Assembly: GCA_001414485.1 (NCBI GenBank)
Contig: LLEY01000246.1
Location: 1-64,000 of the forward strand
Reading direction: 5' to 3'
Source: Calycina herbarum
Lineage: Eukaryota; Ascomycota; Leotiomycetes; Helotiales; Pezizellaceae
Length of the DNA stretch: 64,000 nucleotides
Both the position numbers and the translations under genes were made by a program. Of this stretch, positions 10,665-21,952 are shown in pieces. Every line of letters begins with the position of its first letter. The first letter of the stretch is position 1. Under the pieces are notes generated by a model that did not search any database, had not been told where the DNA came from, and saw nothing but the letters and a program-made list of their open reading frames with translations.

Positions 10665-12929
10665 ATGGATCACCTTCTATTGCAGATGGACCAACAGTAT
10701 CATGTTTTATTCGTATCTTCTACAGAGCCGTATGACAACAAGGGCTTTTGGCAGTTTCCAGAACGCCTAGGTTATGATCCCGAGAAGCTCGATGATGGGC
10801 TACGCAAATTCAGTCTTTACAATCTTTTTTCCGCTCGTTCGCTCAAAGAACTCGATACAAGTCCAACAGACGGCCAACTTCCAAGTATAACAAGCAGCTA
10901 TACGGAGAGAGCATCGGAAATCGCAAGTCTGCTTCAAGCCTGGTGGTACTTCGGAATGTTGGATGAGGTTTTGCGATGCGATATCGGCACTCCCCCTGTT
11001 GACTCTCCGGCTGTTGACTTCGTGTCCCACGTGAAAATATCCGATTTTCTGGAAGAGGTTCCTTCTATTGATGGGTCGAAACTCAGGAGGCTATCTGCGA
11101 AACATCTTGAACGTTATCTATGGGATTGGAAGGCTCGCTTAGAGAAACTTCCAGCACACGCAGCAAGGTTCTGGTTGAACAATGCGATGAAGTGCATCGA
11201 GAGTGTTTATCGATCTGTGGAGAGAATTGGTGCTAAAATTGAGAGTACTATTACGGATGTGGGCGGGTTTGACCCATCTACCTATACACCACGGCAGGAA
11301 GCGACGGAGTCCTGGTCTGTGATGGTTTCCCTGATTAGGACACGACAAACTCTTAATTGGAAAGCGTTAGGTCGTCGAATTCTCTCAGAGAATATGGAGC
11401 TTACAATTTGCGTGCTGGCAAACACTCTCGAGGTTGCTGTGGTTCATATGTTTGAAAAATTGGGCATTGGTAAGGCATCCGGTGCGATCAGAACATGGTA
11501 CGCACCTCCATTTTTCCAACGACACTTGGTTCAACGTGGTTACTGCCCCCGAGTTATCTCTCGCTTGAAGAAGTCCTTCAATCTCATTGGAAACTGCTAC
11601 GCCAGCACCATATTACCACATCATAGTGATATGAACCACAACAGATGCGACACCACAAAATGTGTGGCTGACGACATACCTCGAGATCAATACAAGCGAT
11701 ACCACGCTGAGGTTGGATGTGACTGTGGAGACATATCCTTGGATTCAACATCGCAAAAAGTCAATTCCATCCTTAAAGAGGGTGGATTCCCCATCATACG
11801 TGTCCGTGATATTTCAAAGGTGCTAGCCGATATTGAGGTCGTGAAGGCAACTAATCAGTTCCCTTTTGTAGCAATATCACACATTTGGAGTGATGGAATT
11901 GGCTATAAAACCTCAAATCAACTATACAAATGTCAATGGGAAAGGTTACAGAGTTTGGTGGACCGGTCCATTCCAGGACGTCTAACTAACATATCTTATG
12001 ACGGGCCAATATTCTTCTGGATTGACACTATTTGTGTGCCGAGACGAGCAATCCCAGAGAACCCAGAGATTCTCAATCTTCGCAAGAACGCGATCGATCT
12101 GATGAGGGAGACCTACCATTCCAGCCACCAGGTTTTGGTTATTGACAGGACGTTGGCGGGAGTTTCTTCGGCAGTGGGAGTCGTTGAGTTGGCGATGCGA
12201 ATCTCTTTGTCAAAATGGAATCGACGTGTATGGACCTTTCATGAGGGCGCAATCTCAACCAAGGTGTACTTTCAGTTGGCAGACGGAGTGTGTCGCATTA
12301 TGCAGGTTTTCCACCAAATTGTTGAATTACTCGCCAACTGTGACGCTCCTAATAGCCCTAACATCCTAAGTGGACTTGGTTTATATGAAATTAGTGCTTC
12401 GTGGGCGTACTGGATAGAGTCGCGGAACTTCGAAAACCCAGCAATGTTCATATTTTTTTGGAACGAAGTTCGGTGTAGGGCAAGCAAATACCAAATTGAT
12501 CGTTATACTGTCATTGCGTCGTTATTTGGACTAGACACAAGAAAGATGGTCGACGAAACCCTTCAAACGCATGAGAAAATGGAGTACTTGTTCACACATG
12601 TAGCAAACATTCCAGCGGCTGTTATTTTCACTTCCGGTCGTCGGGTTCAGACTTATGGTCTGAGGTGGATTCCTGCGTCCTTGGACGAGTGGTCTTTGGG
12701 GAACGCGGAGGGAAAACTAGCATCTAGGACGGATCGTGGAGTTCTTGTTAAGTTTGACGGCTGGTTCTTAGAAGGACTTCCACAATTCAAAACACGTTTC
12801 GTTCTCGACGGTTTGGAGACGAGAGTCTCAAATGATCTGAAGGCAACTGTTGGGGAGAGTAAATTTATTGCGAACCTGGAAGTGGTGCGTGGAAAATCAG
12901 AATCATATCTCATTGATGTCCGCAACTAA
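10665..12929 (+). CDS. HET-domain (heterokaryon incompatibility) protein
   Basis: The frame encodes 754 residues without an intron. The HET domain begins around residue 385 with FPIIRVRDISKVLADIEVVK and FVAISHIWSDGIG (about residue 400). It continues with FFWIDTICVPR and LRKNAIDLMRETYHSSHQVL, the three conserved HET blocks, then WNRRVWTFHEGAI. HET proteins trigger growth arrest or cell death when incompatible hyphae fuse. The specific partner cannot be deduced. The region before the domain is long and alpha-helical in character, with no family I recognise. The annotated TAA at 12927-12929 is followed by 95 sense codons in the same frame (described separately), so this product may be a truncated version of a longer protein. 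Confidence 0.8.
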   Translation: MDHLLLQMDQQYHVLFVSSTEPYDNKGFWQFPERLGYDPEKLDDGLRKFSLYNLFSARSLKELDTSPTDGQLPSITSSYTERASEIASLLQAWWYFGMLDEVLRCDIGTPPVDSPAVDFVSHVKISDFLEEVPSIDGSKLRRLSAKHLERYLWDWKARLEKLPAHAARFWLNNAMKCIESVYRSVERIGAKIESTITDVGGFDPSTYTPRQEATESWSVMVSLIRTRQTLNWKALGRRILSENMELTICVLANTLEVAVVHMFEKLGIGKASGAIRTWYAPPFFQRHLVQRGYCPRVISRLKKSFNLIGNCYASTILPHHSDMNHNRCDTTKCVADDIPRDQYKRYHAEVGCDCGDISLDSTSQKVNSILKEGGFPIIRVRDISKVLADIEVVKATNQFPFVAISHIWSDGIGYKTSNQLYKCQWERLQSLVDRSIPGRLTNISYDGPIFFWIDTICVPRRAIPENPEILNLRKNAIDLMRETYHSSHQVLVIDRTLAGVSSAVGVVELAMRISLSKWNRRVWTFHEGAISTKVYFQLADGVCRIMQVFHQIVELLANCDAPNSPNILSGLGLYEISASWAYWIESRNFENPAMFIFFWNEVRCRASKYQIDRYTVIASLFGLDTRKMVDETLQTHEKMEYLFTHVANIPAAVIFTSGRRVQTYGLRWIPASLDEWSLGNAEGKLASRTDRGVLVKFDGWFLEGLPQFKTRFVLDGLETRVSNDLKATVGESKFIANLEVVRGKSESYLIDVRN

Positions 12930-13217
12930 GGACAACAACTCCTCGCATTTTCACGGGGTACTAAACTGGCAATAGTATTATGTCCACCAGCAATTGGAAC
13001 CAAGCGTGGCCAAGGAATTTTGACAACCATCCAAAATCCAGAACCAAGTCAACCAGAGGTTATCTTTGCACGGTGGGAAATGAACTTGGAATGGATGCAT
13101 CTCAGCGAACATGAATTATATGATGTTGAGAGGGGTTTTATGCCTTTGGGGAACTTGGAAAAGATTCAGGTTATGCGAGTGGAGGCTTGGAAGGAAACTG
13201 TATGGTGCATTGGGTAA
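12930..13217 (+). pseudogene. In-frame continuation of the HET gene after a TAA
   Basis: Directly after the TAA at 12927-12929 the same frame runs on for 95 sense codons to a second TAA at 13215-13217. The translation is protein-like (AFSRGTKLAIVLCPPAIG, then ARWEMNLEWMHLSEHELYDV), with balanced amphipathic composition and no low complexity. It resembles the C-terminal tail expected after the Fungal HET body. I interpret it as a former C-terminus cut off by a nonsense change, or less likely as a readthrough extension. The next base context is TAA-G. Confidence 0.5.
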
Positions 13218-13316
13218 CTTGGGAAGTGGTTCAAGGACAATTCTTTTTCTTTTACTACATCAATAGAACGGGAAATACACTTATTACAAACACTTCCACA
13301 ATACATGCTGAATGTG

Positions 13317-13958
13317 TTACTTTTTGGGTTTTGGTTGTAGCCCCTTTTGAACTCTTTCTCCAAGTGCTTGCAATAAAGTCCTAGCGATGGTTATCTTCTC
13401 CTCATTGGTGGTGATTTCAGGTGCTTTTCTCGTTACAAGCATCTTCACAACCTCGACAGTCTGGTCCCCAAAAGGAAGCGGAAGATCATCCTTCAAAATT
13501 GTGAAAAGTATCAGCAGAGTAATTGAAAGATCATTGCTAGCAAACAGGCGTTCTCAACACTTACTTGGAGACCTAGGGTGTGGATACTATTTGTGACCTC
13601 GTCGTCGTTGAGCACTCCAGGATTTGATGATTCGAATACAGGCGTACGGGTTGTCGACGTCTCGCTAAAAGTAGAAACATGAGTGACTGCCGTGGTGGTT
13701 TCTGGCTGCTGCGGCGCTGGATACCATGTTGTCGTCGACGAAGTAAATTGTTTTCGGTTTTGACGACGTACCTATATCTACTTTAGTCGCAGCACCATAA
13801 TTTGTGGCTTACCAATTAAATTCTTACGGTAATTTGTGTGGTTTATGGTGATAATTTCCTGAAATAGTGCTGGTGACCAGCACGGTTCGAGAAAACTTGA
13901 CCAGGACAGCAGGCTTTAAATACACTTCAACGAGGGGCCACGGTATAGCTTGTACCAT
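13317..13958 (-). CDS. Small spliced gene of unknown function (missed by simple ORF calling)
   Basis: Two exons splice cleanly: Thr/Ser/Pro-rich coding ending in NDDEVTNSIHTLGLQ, an intron at 13564-13491 with donor GTAAGT and a phase-0 junction, then DDLPLPFGDQTVEVVKMLV to a stop at 13319-13317 (tail GLQPKPKK). Upstream, an ATG at 13958 opens a 44-codon exon (MVQAIPWPLVEVYLKPAVLV) that ends at a GTAAGA donor. Joining it to the next exon at the best AG acceptor leaves the frame off by one, so either the first exon is wrong or there is a lesion. No family is recognised. It is convergent with the HET gene. Confidence 0.45.
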
Positions 13959-16634
13959 TTATTGATTTGTTTTGAGGAATGCCGATCGATCGGACCACAA
14001 TTCCCGGAAGCCAATTTTTCTGTGCCACCCATTTCTTATTGACGAGGCTGAAAGATAGCACGGAGTAACACTTAACCCAACGCTATTGGGCAGTAACATG
14101 AAAGATGCAGGAAAATATTTTAAGTGCCACGTTTGATTATTAGGCTGAATATCCTACTGCAAAGTATTTTGAAACTCCTACAATCCGGGCGTAAGAGGGG
14201 TTGGGCCGAAATTTAGAAGATCTCGAGGCGCTAATGAAGACCTTTGAGTTGCCTAGGTCTCACAGCCACGGCATGATACTAGTTTCTGTTTCGCTCGAAT
14301 TCTGACCGGGCGGACCATATGAGATGCCACCTATTTTTCATAAAAGAAGCAGAAGAAGGAGAAATTGAAGGAAACCCAGGTGTAGTAAAGTAAATATGTA
14401 ACACCGCGTATCAGGTGAAGATAGGAAAACAAATGCAGAGCGCCACCAAGCTCACCCCCTCATCATAATAAGAAGCCAATGATCGAGGAATTGGTCTAAG
14501 ATCGGCCATCTCCAGCTACAACCCCCACGCAAGAAAAGACGGGTGTTTTCTTGTGTAACCGAACGACATTATTATGACATACCGTTGTAGGGATTTTGTG
14601 TCTGGATAAACCAAAAATACGACAATAATGATATTGAGAATTGGGTTTTCGCCTACGTACTAACCTTTTAAGGAGTGTTAGGATTACATAAGTCTATATG
14701 GAAAACGCGGTTCGGGTGAGGGTAGCTGTACTCCAGTCTCGTGACGTTTTCTTATTTATCGTTTCCTCAAAGATTCAAGAAAAATCGAGAGACGATAAGC
14801 GGTAGCTATTTAGACAATTCGAGAAATCTTGCTTGGATACTTGAGGAGCAGAGACCGAAGAGTACAGGTGTTCCTCCTCGTCAATTCCGAGCGCGTACAC
14901 CATCTTGGTGATGAAATACAAAGATTGACTATATGTTTGAACTTATATAAAGAGGTTGAGAATTAACAAGAATGAGATGAGCATTGCAAGCGAAATTAGA
15001 GATAGTTCTGCAACCGCAGCGGGGCATATTGGGCGCCCTCGTTAAGCAAGAGCAGCATCGAGAAAGTATTGCCATGTTTCTTTCGTCAAATCCCGTTTCA
15101 GAGGTCTTTGATAGACCATTTCCTCGAAGCTACTCCTTTCTTTCTTGAAGACAGCAACGTTAATCGCGAAGAATCGGTACAGGCCCAAGTTCCAACGCTG
15201 AACTCGCTTCCTATTCCCCAAGGAAAGAACAACAAAAGTCGAATGACTTAACCTGTAATTCAGATCTTCAAATCCTTGCACAGGATAGGTACGTCGCCTC
15301 ACTGAACAGACCTAAAGGGCTTCAATGAGATCCTCCCCCTTCCCCCGCCCTTCCCTCCTTTCTCCGCTATCCTTTCCAGGAGGAAATTATATTTCTTACT
15401 CTCTATCTTGCTATCCAAATTCATACAGCAAGAATGTTACTGTCAGTTCGTGGAGAGCCATATCAGAAGTTTTGGACAAGGTGTACCCTCAGAATCGCTC
15501 TATTCCTTCTTGCAAAAAACGAAGCAAGTATTGCCGTATTTGTGTCGAGAGGGAAGAAACGTCCCAGGCTCAAGCCACCTTAACTGCTTTGCTCCTTCCC
15601 TTCTTCCCAACCCATCCAATCAAGGTAATTCGTGCCGCAAGCGCGCGCATCTCGTAAGAAAGGAAGGCACGACCAAGACCCACGAACCCAATCCGCAGGA
15701 CTCAAATATTTCAAACCCTCGCGTTCCCCCATCTCTCTCTTCCTCTCGCTCTTCAACATCTCAACCATTCTTCTCCACAAACGACACAACCCATCTTCAT
15801 CACCCTGAACCCGGGCAAGGCGCTCACCAACTCACCAGCCTCTCGGGGAAGACTTTAAAGGCCCAGATCCTGTATCAATACACGTTTTTACACGTTGAGA
15901 TGGAACAGTTTTTACCTCGTGATAAGTGATCTTCTCACCTCATGTTTCCACGTGGCGCTTGGTTGTAGGTTCAGTTTCAAGGGGGGATGCTTGATGGGTT
16001 GGGAGACTTTTTCCTCAACGCTTTTTGTTTTCTTTTCGGGTTGCTGGATGGCTTCGAGAGAGAAGCTCTCTGGTGAGTTCATATCGATGCAGGGTGCGAT
16101 GGAGTCCTTGCCTGACATCTCTAGATACGAACTCGACTGCGGAGGCTCGAAATCGTTCCCCGAACGAAGACCCGAATTGAAGTTCTGAAGTGGGATTGAA
16201 GTTTTGATGTGGATGGAGGGCTTGGTCTCTGCCCTGGTGAGTTTAACTTCATTTACCTCTTACAGTGTTCTGCGATCCAACTTCGCATTGCCGTACGTGC
16301 CAAACCGAATTCCAGATCTCTCCTTTGGTGAACATTACTTGGGCGCAACGAAGATGCCAAAGTTGGATCAGGAGGCTGGCTGTGGTTAGTGAGTTACGGG
16401 GATCTCGAGACAAACCTCGGGTGACCCCTCGGGACTCGGCTCCGGCCCGGACGCAGATAACCGGTCTAGATTGCAGGGTTTACAAAAATTTCTCCCCGCA
16501 GAACAGCTCCTCTGCAGAACAGCTCCTCTCTCCTCTCGCACGACCATCCACAAACTCCAACCCTCACAAGTATCCTCTCGACTCGCATCGATCCCACCTC
16601 CATCAAAAGAAACCCCATCTGAAATACAGCAACC
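13959..16634. other. Long intergenic stretch with weak coding-like traces
   Basis: There is no gene I can support. On the minus strand, 15042-15302 ends in a protein-like tail (KRDLTKETWQYFLDAALA), but it has no family and no splice-supported start. Overlapping frames at 15.3-16.2 kb on both strands are Ser/Pro/Lys-rich and look accidental. The final 150 bases before 16635 are CT-rich, as is typical of fungal promoters and transcription starts. Confidence 0.4.
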
Positions 16635-16898
16635 ATGAAATCTCAAGAAGCTGCTTTCCGCGACATGCGCAAGCCTGCCAAGAAGCCAAAGGTCGCCGTC
16701 GTGAACACTCCCGCTACCCCAAAGGGAATCACCAAGAACAAGTCAAGAAATGAACGTCGCAAGGCTGCTAGAAAGACGGCGGCACTGTTGAGAGAGCAGG
16801 GACTTCCCGTTGCGAAGAAGGGAGGAACGACGGAGGAGGTCGTGAAGGAAGCAGATGCCGCCGAGATGGAGGTCGAGGAGGAGAAGGAGTCGGAATGA
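16635..16898 (+). CDS. Small charged protein, 87 residues, unknown function
   Basis: A single exon encodes a strongly basic N-terminal two thirds (FRDMRKPAKKPKVAVV, then ITKNKSRNERRKAARKTAA) and an acidic tail (EMEVEEEKESE). The composition suggests a nuclear or nucleolar RNA- or chromatin-associated protein, but I recognise no family. It is likely real because a CT-rich leader runs right up to an ATG in good context (CAACCATG), and the codon choice favours C/G-ending codons, unlike the surrounding noise. Confidence 0.6.
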   Translation: MKSQEAAFRDMRKPAKKPKVAVVNTPATPKGITKNKSRNERRKAARKTAALLREQGLPVAKKGGTTEEVVKEADAAEMEVEEEKESE

Positions 16899-17212
16899 GC
16901 AATTGCTTGGAACAGCTGGATGTCGATGAACATTATACCCGAAGTTTGATTTGATGATGGGCCGTGGAAACGATGCAACCTTTGCTTGGGGATTGGGTCG
17001 GCCCAAGATTGTTGGTGCGGGACAATGGCCGATGGTTTGCACATGAAGTCTTCACAACCACAGAAGCCAGGCCAATGGAGCCAAATCAATCAATACTCAT
17101 GCTACAGATAGCGAAACTACATTATTTTTTGGAATAAAACACCCTTGGCGATCTCTGACCTGCTTTCGCCAATATATCCATCCATCTTCAGGAGATACCC
17201 AACTAGTCTCAC

Positions 17213-18185
17213 TTAGATTCCTGCACCACCAAGACCACCAGCAAGGTTTCCGAGGTTTCCGAGGCCTCCGGCGCCTCCAGCAATGTCTCCAATGTTTCCA
17301 AGGCCACCTCCACCTAGAATGTTGAGAGCGCTTCCTGCGAGACCAAGCACCACACCAAGAGCACCAGCAATCAATTGTCCTGCAGCTGGTAGCACAGTAG
17401 AATCCCTGCATCCATGTTAGTAAATCAAAAGAAGCTTTGCCTCTGTTAGATTCCACTTACAAAACATCGATCAAATCTTGAACTTTGGCCTGGATGGTGG
17501 CTGGGTCAGGGTTTGCAATAAGTTCCAAGATACCGTTCAGGATTGCTTGAAGAACATCTTGTGGCGTAGACTCATCAATTGCCTCCTCTCTTTTTCCAAA
17601 GCCGGCATCTGCTCCAGCACCAGCTGAGGCTGCAATATTTCCTAGAGTGATTTGAGCACCCAAGCCTGCTGTGATTGCGGCCTTTGCTAGGTTCGCTAGT
17701 CTCAAGATCTCGTCGGCATCGGTGGCACTTAGGAGTTCGTTCAAAAGCTCTCTCACTGTGTTCATCGTACCGGCGAGACCTCCAATTGCGTCTGTTGTTT
17801 CCTGTATTTGAGGAGTGGTACCGCCGCCAACCGAGAGGTCTCGGATTGGTCCATCTGTGGTTGCTGCAAGAGGGCGAATGGGGAGCTTTGTGGGAACTCC
17901 TGCGATAGCTGTGATAGATCAGTACACGATAATGTCAACGCAAAGCGTCAAAGTGAGATATCCCGTCAACTTACGCCCTCTGATGATTCCGGTTGGTCGT
18001 GGTCTGATTCCTGTTGGTCGCACGCCCGTAGGAAGACCTGGAATTGGAGGAAGTCTTCCGGCAGCACCGCCGGCGAGACCAGATATATCGAGGCCACCAT
18101 TGCCGCCGAACCCGGGAATGGGTAGAACTGGATTTGCCAAGCCGTAAGAGGCCAAAGAAGCAGCTAGGAAGATTGCGAAATGCAT
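17213..18185 (-). CDS. Secreted glycine-rich protein, three exons
   Basis: Exon 1 (18185-17975) starts with a signal peptide (MHFAIFLAASLASYGLA) and continues into Gly/Pro repeats with TGIRPRPTGI. Intron 17974-17900 joins C to GA. Exon 2 (17899-17461) carries a helical region (MNTVRELLNELLSATDADEI, QDVLQAILNGILELIAN). Intron 17460-17406 restores the frame at L-DSTVLPAAGQ. Exon 3 (17405-17213) ends in glycine repeats (LGNLGNLAGGLGGAGI). Both introns have GTAAGT donors. The product is about 280 residues, presumably extracellular or wall-associated. No enzymatic motif is visible. It lies next to the small secreted protein family but shows no sequence relation to it. Confidence 0.75.
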
Positions 18186-18877
18186 TTTGAAAATGGTAAG
18201 AGGAGGATTTGATGGATATAAGTGGGAGATGATAGAGAAGTGTAAAGATGTGCCTGACCTGCTGCTAGCAAGTGCTTGTGGGTCAGAGGCTTCTTGGTTA
18301 TATACTTCGGTTTCTGGAAGTCCTCTTAGGAATGTGGGATGATGAAATTGTTGTCTTTGTGCTGCTATGAAGAGTTTTGAAACGCTGGTAAATTAATGTT
18401 GGGATTTGTGTCTATCGTATGTTACATGCTTCTATACAAAATATCGGTCCTATTTCTTTGAGCAGCATTCTTGTTTTTTTTTACCACATGTGGATTTGAT
18501 GATCCTTCTCTTCTTCTGAACTTGACGACATGTTGCTGTGCTGGGATTTGTTGGGAGTGGTGATGGTGTCTCACACCGTGGGAATGTGGTTGGAATGCTG
18601 GGTTGCGCGCTTTTCGCGAGGCTCCCCGTTGCCTTGACATCGCAAAGGAGACAAGATGGGAAACTCCGGTTTTTGGTGTCAAGAAATGTCTAGCGCATAT
18701 CTGACTCGGAGTATCGCCGTGTTTTACTATGCATTGGGTACCGGAATAATGGCTGGGAATTGGATCCCGGGATCAGTGATTGCTTTAGCGATGTCCATCA
18801 GCTTGAAGATGCTCGGGATAATGAGTGTGTTTCTGTTGTTTGTATTAGCTTCGTTGCCTAACAATTTGGCGGGAACA

Positions 18878-19402
18878 TTACCTATCACCCCCCATTATCT
18901 GCACCGCCTCCAAAACTCCCCCTCCCGTCGGATCATCTTTCAACCGCTGCAATCGCGCCAGGAAACTGTCTTCCACCTTTACACCACCACTTCCTCCGTA
19001 CAAACCGCCATGAAGCTGCGTGTCGTGGAAGTTCGCTGCTACTTTATCTGGGCCTTGGACTCGCGTTGGGTCACTGAAGATGGTTGAACGGAGGATGTTT
19101 AGGTATTGGATTTGATCGTTTTCTGTGTTCTCGATTTCGACGAGGAGGTTTGTGATGGCTATGTTTCTGTCGAGGAGGTCGGGGATTTTTAGGGCGGCGG
19201 GGATTTGGTTTAGATCTGTGGTGACGGTTGTTATGTCGGTGATGTAGGAGTCTATTGTGTTTTGGATTTGTGTGGTTGTGAAGGCTGGTTGTGGGGTAGG
19301 GGGTGAGGGGGAACAACCGCCTGGGGGGCAGATTTTTCCTTGGGGTGCTGCCATGCAGGTGAGTGGGAAGGAGAGGAGGAGGGGCAGAGATGGAAATTGC
19401 AT
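18878..19402 (-). CDS. Small secreted protein, family member A
   Basis: 174 residues, intronless. I chose the ATG at 19402 because it opens a signal peptide (MQFPSLPLLLSFPLTCMAA); the ORF extends further upstream with non-secretory sequence. The mature part is helical (DSYITDITTVTTDLNQIPAA, ITNLLVEIENTENDQIQYLN) and ends in KVEDSFLARLQRL, DDP and a terminal GGDR. The same layout recurs in members B, C and D: helix, an (A/E)xD-type acidic block, a GG-x-EDSF-x-RL block, and DR at or near the end. The arrangement is reminiscent of hydrophobic-surface-binding-type secreted proteins, but I do not claim that family. Candidate secreted effector or surface protein. Confidence 0.7.
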   Translation of the reverse strand: MQFPSLPLLLSFPLTCMAAPQGKICPPGGCSPSPPTPQPAFTTTQIQNTIDSYITDITTVTTDLNQIPAALKIPDLLDRNIAITNLLVEIENTENDQIQYLNILRSTIFSDPTRVQGPDKVAANFHDTQLHGGLYGGSGGVKVEDSFLARLQRLKDDPTGGGVLEAVQIMGGDR

Positions 19403-20448
19403 TTTGGAAGATAGTCGGGTAATGATTGATGTAGGAGTGGCCTGTTCTTGGGGGTTATGGGTTATGATATGGTGAGTTATATACCTTTTTTGACGATTTT
19501 CCATTTTCGATTTCATGGCCGCCATATCCACACTTGGCCCATCCTTTGAGAGAAAGCCCCATTTATACAAGACAGGCGCTTCTTTTGATCCTCATCGTGA
19601 GAAGGATCAAAGATGTTCTTCGAATACAAGCGCGGTTGGTCTTCGCGCGTTGGAATGGCCTTGATGGACCTTGGTGTGGACGTCGCACCGGGGTCGATAC
19701 TTTCTTTTTGGTACTTTGATTGGGTGCCAGCGGAGGCAATGAATTCAATTTTGTAGCCCTTGGGAATAGTTTGGTGCGTTGTTGAGTTTGTAATTGTTGG
19801 GAGGCGCAGTGGGCTTATGTGATGTTGGTACGGCGGTACCTGCGTGGTGGGAATTTGGGCTGTTGGTTTTTGGCCCCTTGGTATTCATTGTCTTGTTGGT
19901 TCTCAGTTGTAAATTATATCTCGGTGGTGCGGGCTACATTCGGAAAATACTCTACGCACTGAGGTGGTTCACTTCTTCTTGATTTGATGATCTTGATACG
20001 TTTCTGGCAGTCTTATTTTTGTCAGGCTCACAACCTAAATTCGGATGTAAACTGCCTTCAACACTTCCAAGACCCAGGTCGCCTTCCATGAAATGTAAAT
20101 TTGATTCTAAGGAATATATGAAAAGAAGGTTGTATGCTCTCTTTTCTTGATCTTGGAACTTTGAAGTTAATGGGTTTTCGCTTCCATTCCACACTACTAT
20201 CGAAGTGATTTGATTCCTTCAAGACAACGCCAAGATAACACACGAGTAAACTCGCAGAAGCACCAGGGTACCATAAGACCCAGGACATTGTTTCAGGGAA
20301 AGATGAAAGTAGGAAAATTGATCTCTTCCTTTCTTGTTTGATCGGTCGCGCTTAGAGCTAAATTCATAAGAAGCTTGATATTGGGGAGTATATTCTCATT
20401 TCTAAAACTTAAGTTAGCTCAGACGACAATATTCTAATAAGACATCTC
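19403..20448. other. Intergenic between members A and B
   Basis: No supported gene. The interval contains the presumed promoter of member A and the 3' region of member B. Confidence 0.4.
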
Positions 20449-20952
20449 CTACCGATCTATTCCAATAGCCACTGCTAGAACGGAAACATTATTGGCTTTA
20501 GGATCCTCTTGGATTGTTTTCAATCGTCCAAAGAAACTGTCTTCAATAGGTACACCGAGAGCCCCTCCCTTCACGTGGGATTTGATGATATTATTCGTAG
20601 TGTTGGCAAAAGCCACAGCTGTTTGATTTGCAACGAGCGATATATTCATGGCAGCTGCGATGAGTATCTCTCTGTGTTGATCTTCGTCTCTTTCCGCGTT
20701 ATCGATATCCACGGCTAGGTTTGTGACATTCAAACTTTCTTCGTTCGTGATATTCTTTGGAACCCGAGCGAGCAAGTTAAGGCTCTCTGAAACTATTGAG
20801 ATGTCTATCATGAAAGCATCGACTGCCTCAGAAACTGGCTTTTGGATGGATGGTGGAGCGGTGATAACAAATGGGATATCGGGTGCCGGCGCTGCGAAAC
20901 TGGTTCCTGAGACGACGAGAAGGATGGAGGTGTATTTCAGGGCTGAATACAT
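20449..20952 (-). CDS. Small secreted protein, family member B
   Basis: 167 residues, intronless. The start at 20952 opens a signal peptide (MYSALKYTSILLVVSGTSFA) followed by APAPDIPFV. Key blocks parallel member A: AVDAFMIDISIVSESLNLLA, VDIDNAERDEDQHREIL, VKGGALGVPIEDSFFGRLK, QEDP and the terminal AVAIGIDR. Several N-x-S/T sites suggest glycosylation. Same orientation as A, C and D, consistent with tandem duplication. Function unknown. Confidence 0.7.
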   Translation of the reverse strand: MYSALKYTSILLVVSGTSFAAPAPDIPFVITAPPSIQKPVSEAVDAFMIDISIVSESLNLLARVPKNITNEESLNVTNLAVDIDNAERDEDQHREILIAAAMNISLVANQTAVAFANTTNNIIKSHVKGGALGVPIEDSFFGRLKTIQEDPKANNVSVLAVAIGIDR

Positions 20953-21952
20953 ATTTGAATAAGGAGTGAGGGGAATTTTTCTTGAAAATTTGGATGGCTT
21001 GGTAGTTTTAGTGATGTTGGCTGGGGTGTCTTGTTGGTGATGAGAGTCCCAACTTCTTATGCAGGGAAATCCGTCTAGATATACTTTTATTTCTCGTCTG
21101 TCACTAATATCTATTCGTGGGGGCAAGCGAGTTCCCTCTCATCAAATCCCAGCCAAGCTTACCTTTCACTCTACTCGGGATTTCAATATAAGATATATAT
21201 ATCCCGGAACGAGAAATATCCGAGCAGTAATGGCCGTGTAGAAGCACGAATGTACTTATTAGTATCCCTTTTCCTTGGCAAGAGTGTGAAATAGATTATG
21301 GTTGCTCATAAAACGCGAGTCGGATACAAACAATTCCCAAAACCGAGGGGGCTTAGCGATTCTATGTTGGCTGGGAAGTCGCTTCGCCGGGTTGGTTGTT
21401 GGCTGACAGACTGCGAAACCTGGACTGCGAACAATTTTCTTACTTTGCCAATCTCTGCAATTCGCCTAGCGAATACCACACGCAGAGGGGGGGCAACTCG
21501 TTACTGATTATTGTTTAAGTGGCGACACGAAGATTTCCACTACAACCTTCAAATTGGCTGTTGAACTGAGTTGCTGGGGGTTGGTGTATTACAGGCTACG
21601 CAACCGTGTCCGAAAGTTTTTCTTATTTCAGAGTTTATTCTACTGCATATTTTATTTGTTGTCGGAAGTGGTCTCGGGGCTTAGACAAGATGACGGGATG
21701 ATAGATCAGGATAAAAACTTTGCGTTAAAACTGGCAAGGAAAGGTCAAAGGTTTCAGTCTGCAATTACTTGAGTGGGGAAGAATCTTCAAGGTCATAATT
21801 CGAATAGCATTATTGGTCAACGAAAGCCCATCTGTGGCATTGCATTTAGAACCTCCTTCAGACAGAACCAATCTTAGACACGATTGTAGTGTTTCTTGTG
21901 CCATTTGGAAAATCAACATCCGTGATCTGACCGGTAACAGTGAGTGCTAATA

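Noticed and set aside
15325..16753. Several 90-170 codon frames on the plus strand
   Set aside because: They overlap in different frames, are Ser/Pro/Lys-rich from CT-biased leader sequence, and have no family or splice support.
16643..17089. 148-codon minus-strand frame
   Set aside because: Antisense shadow of the small charged gene at 16635-16898.
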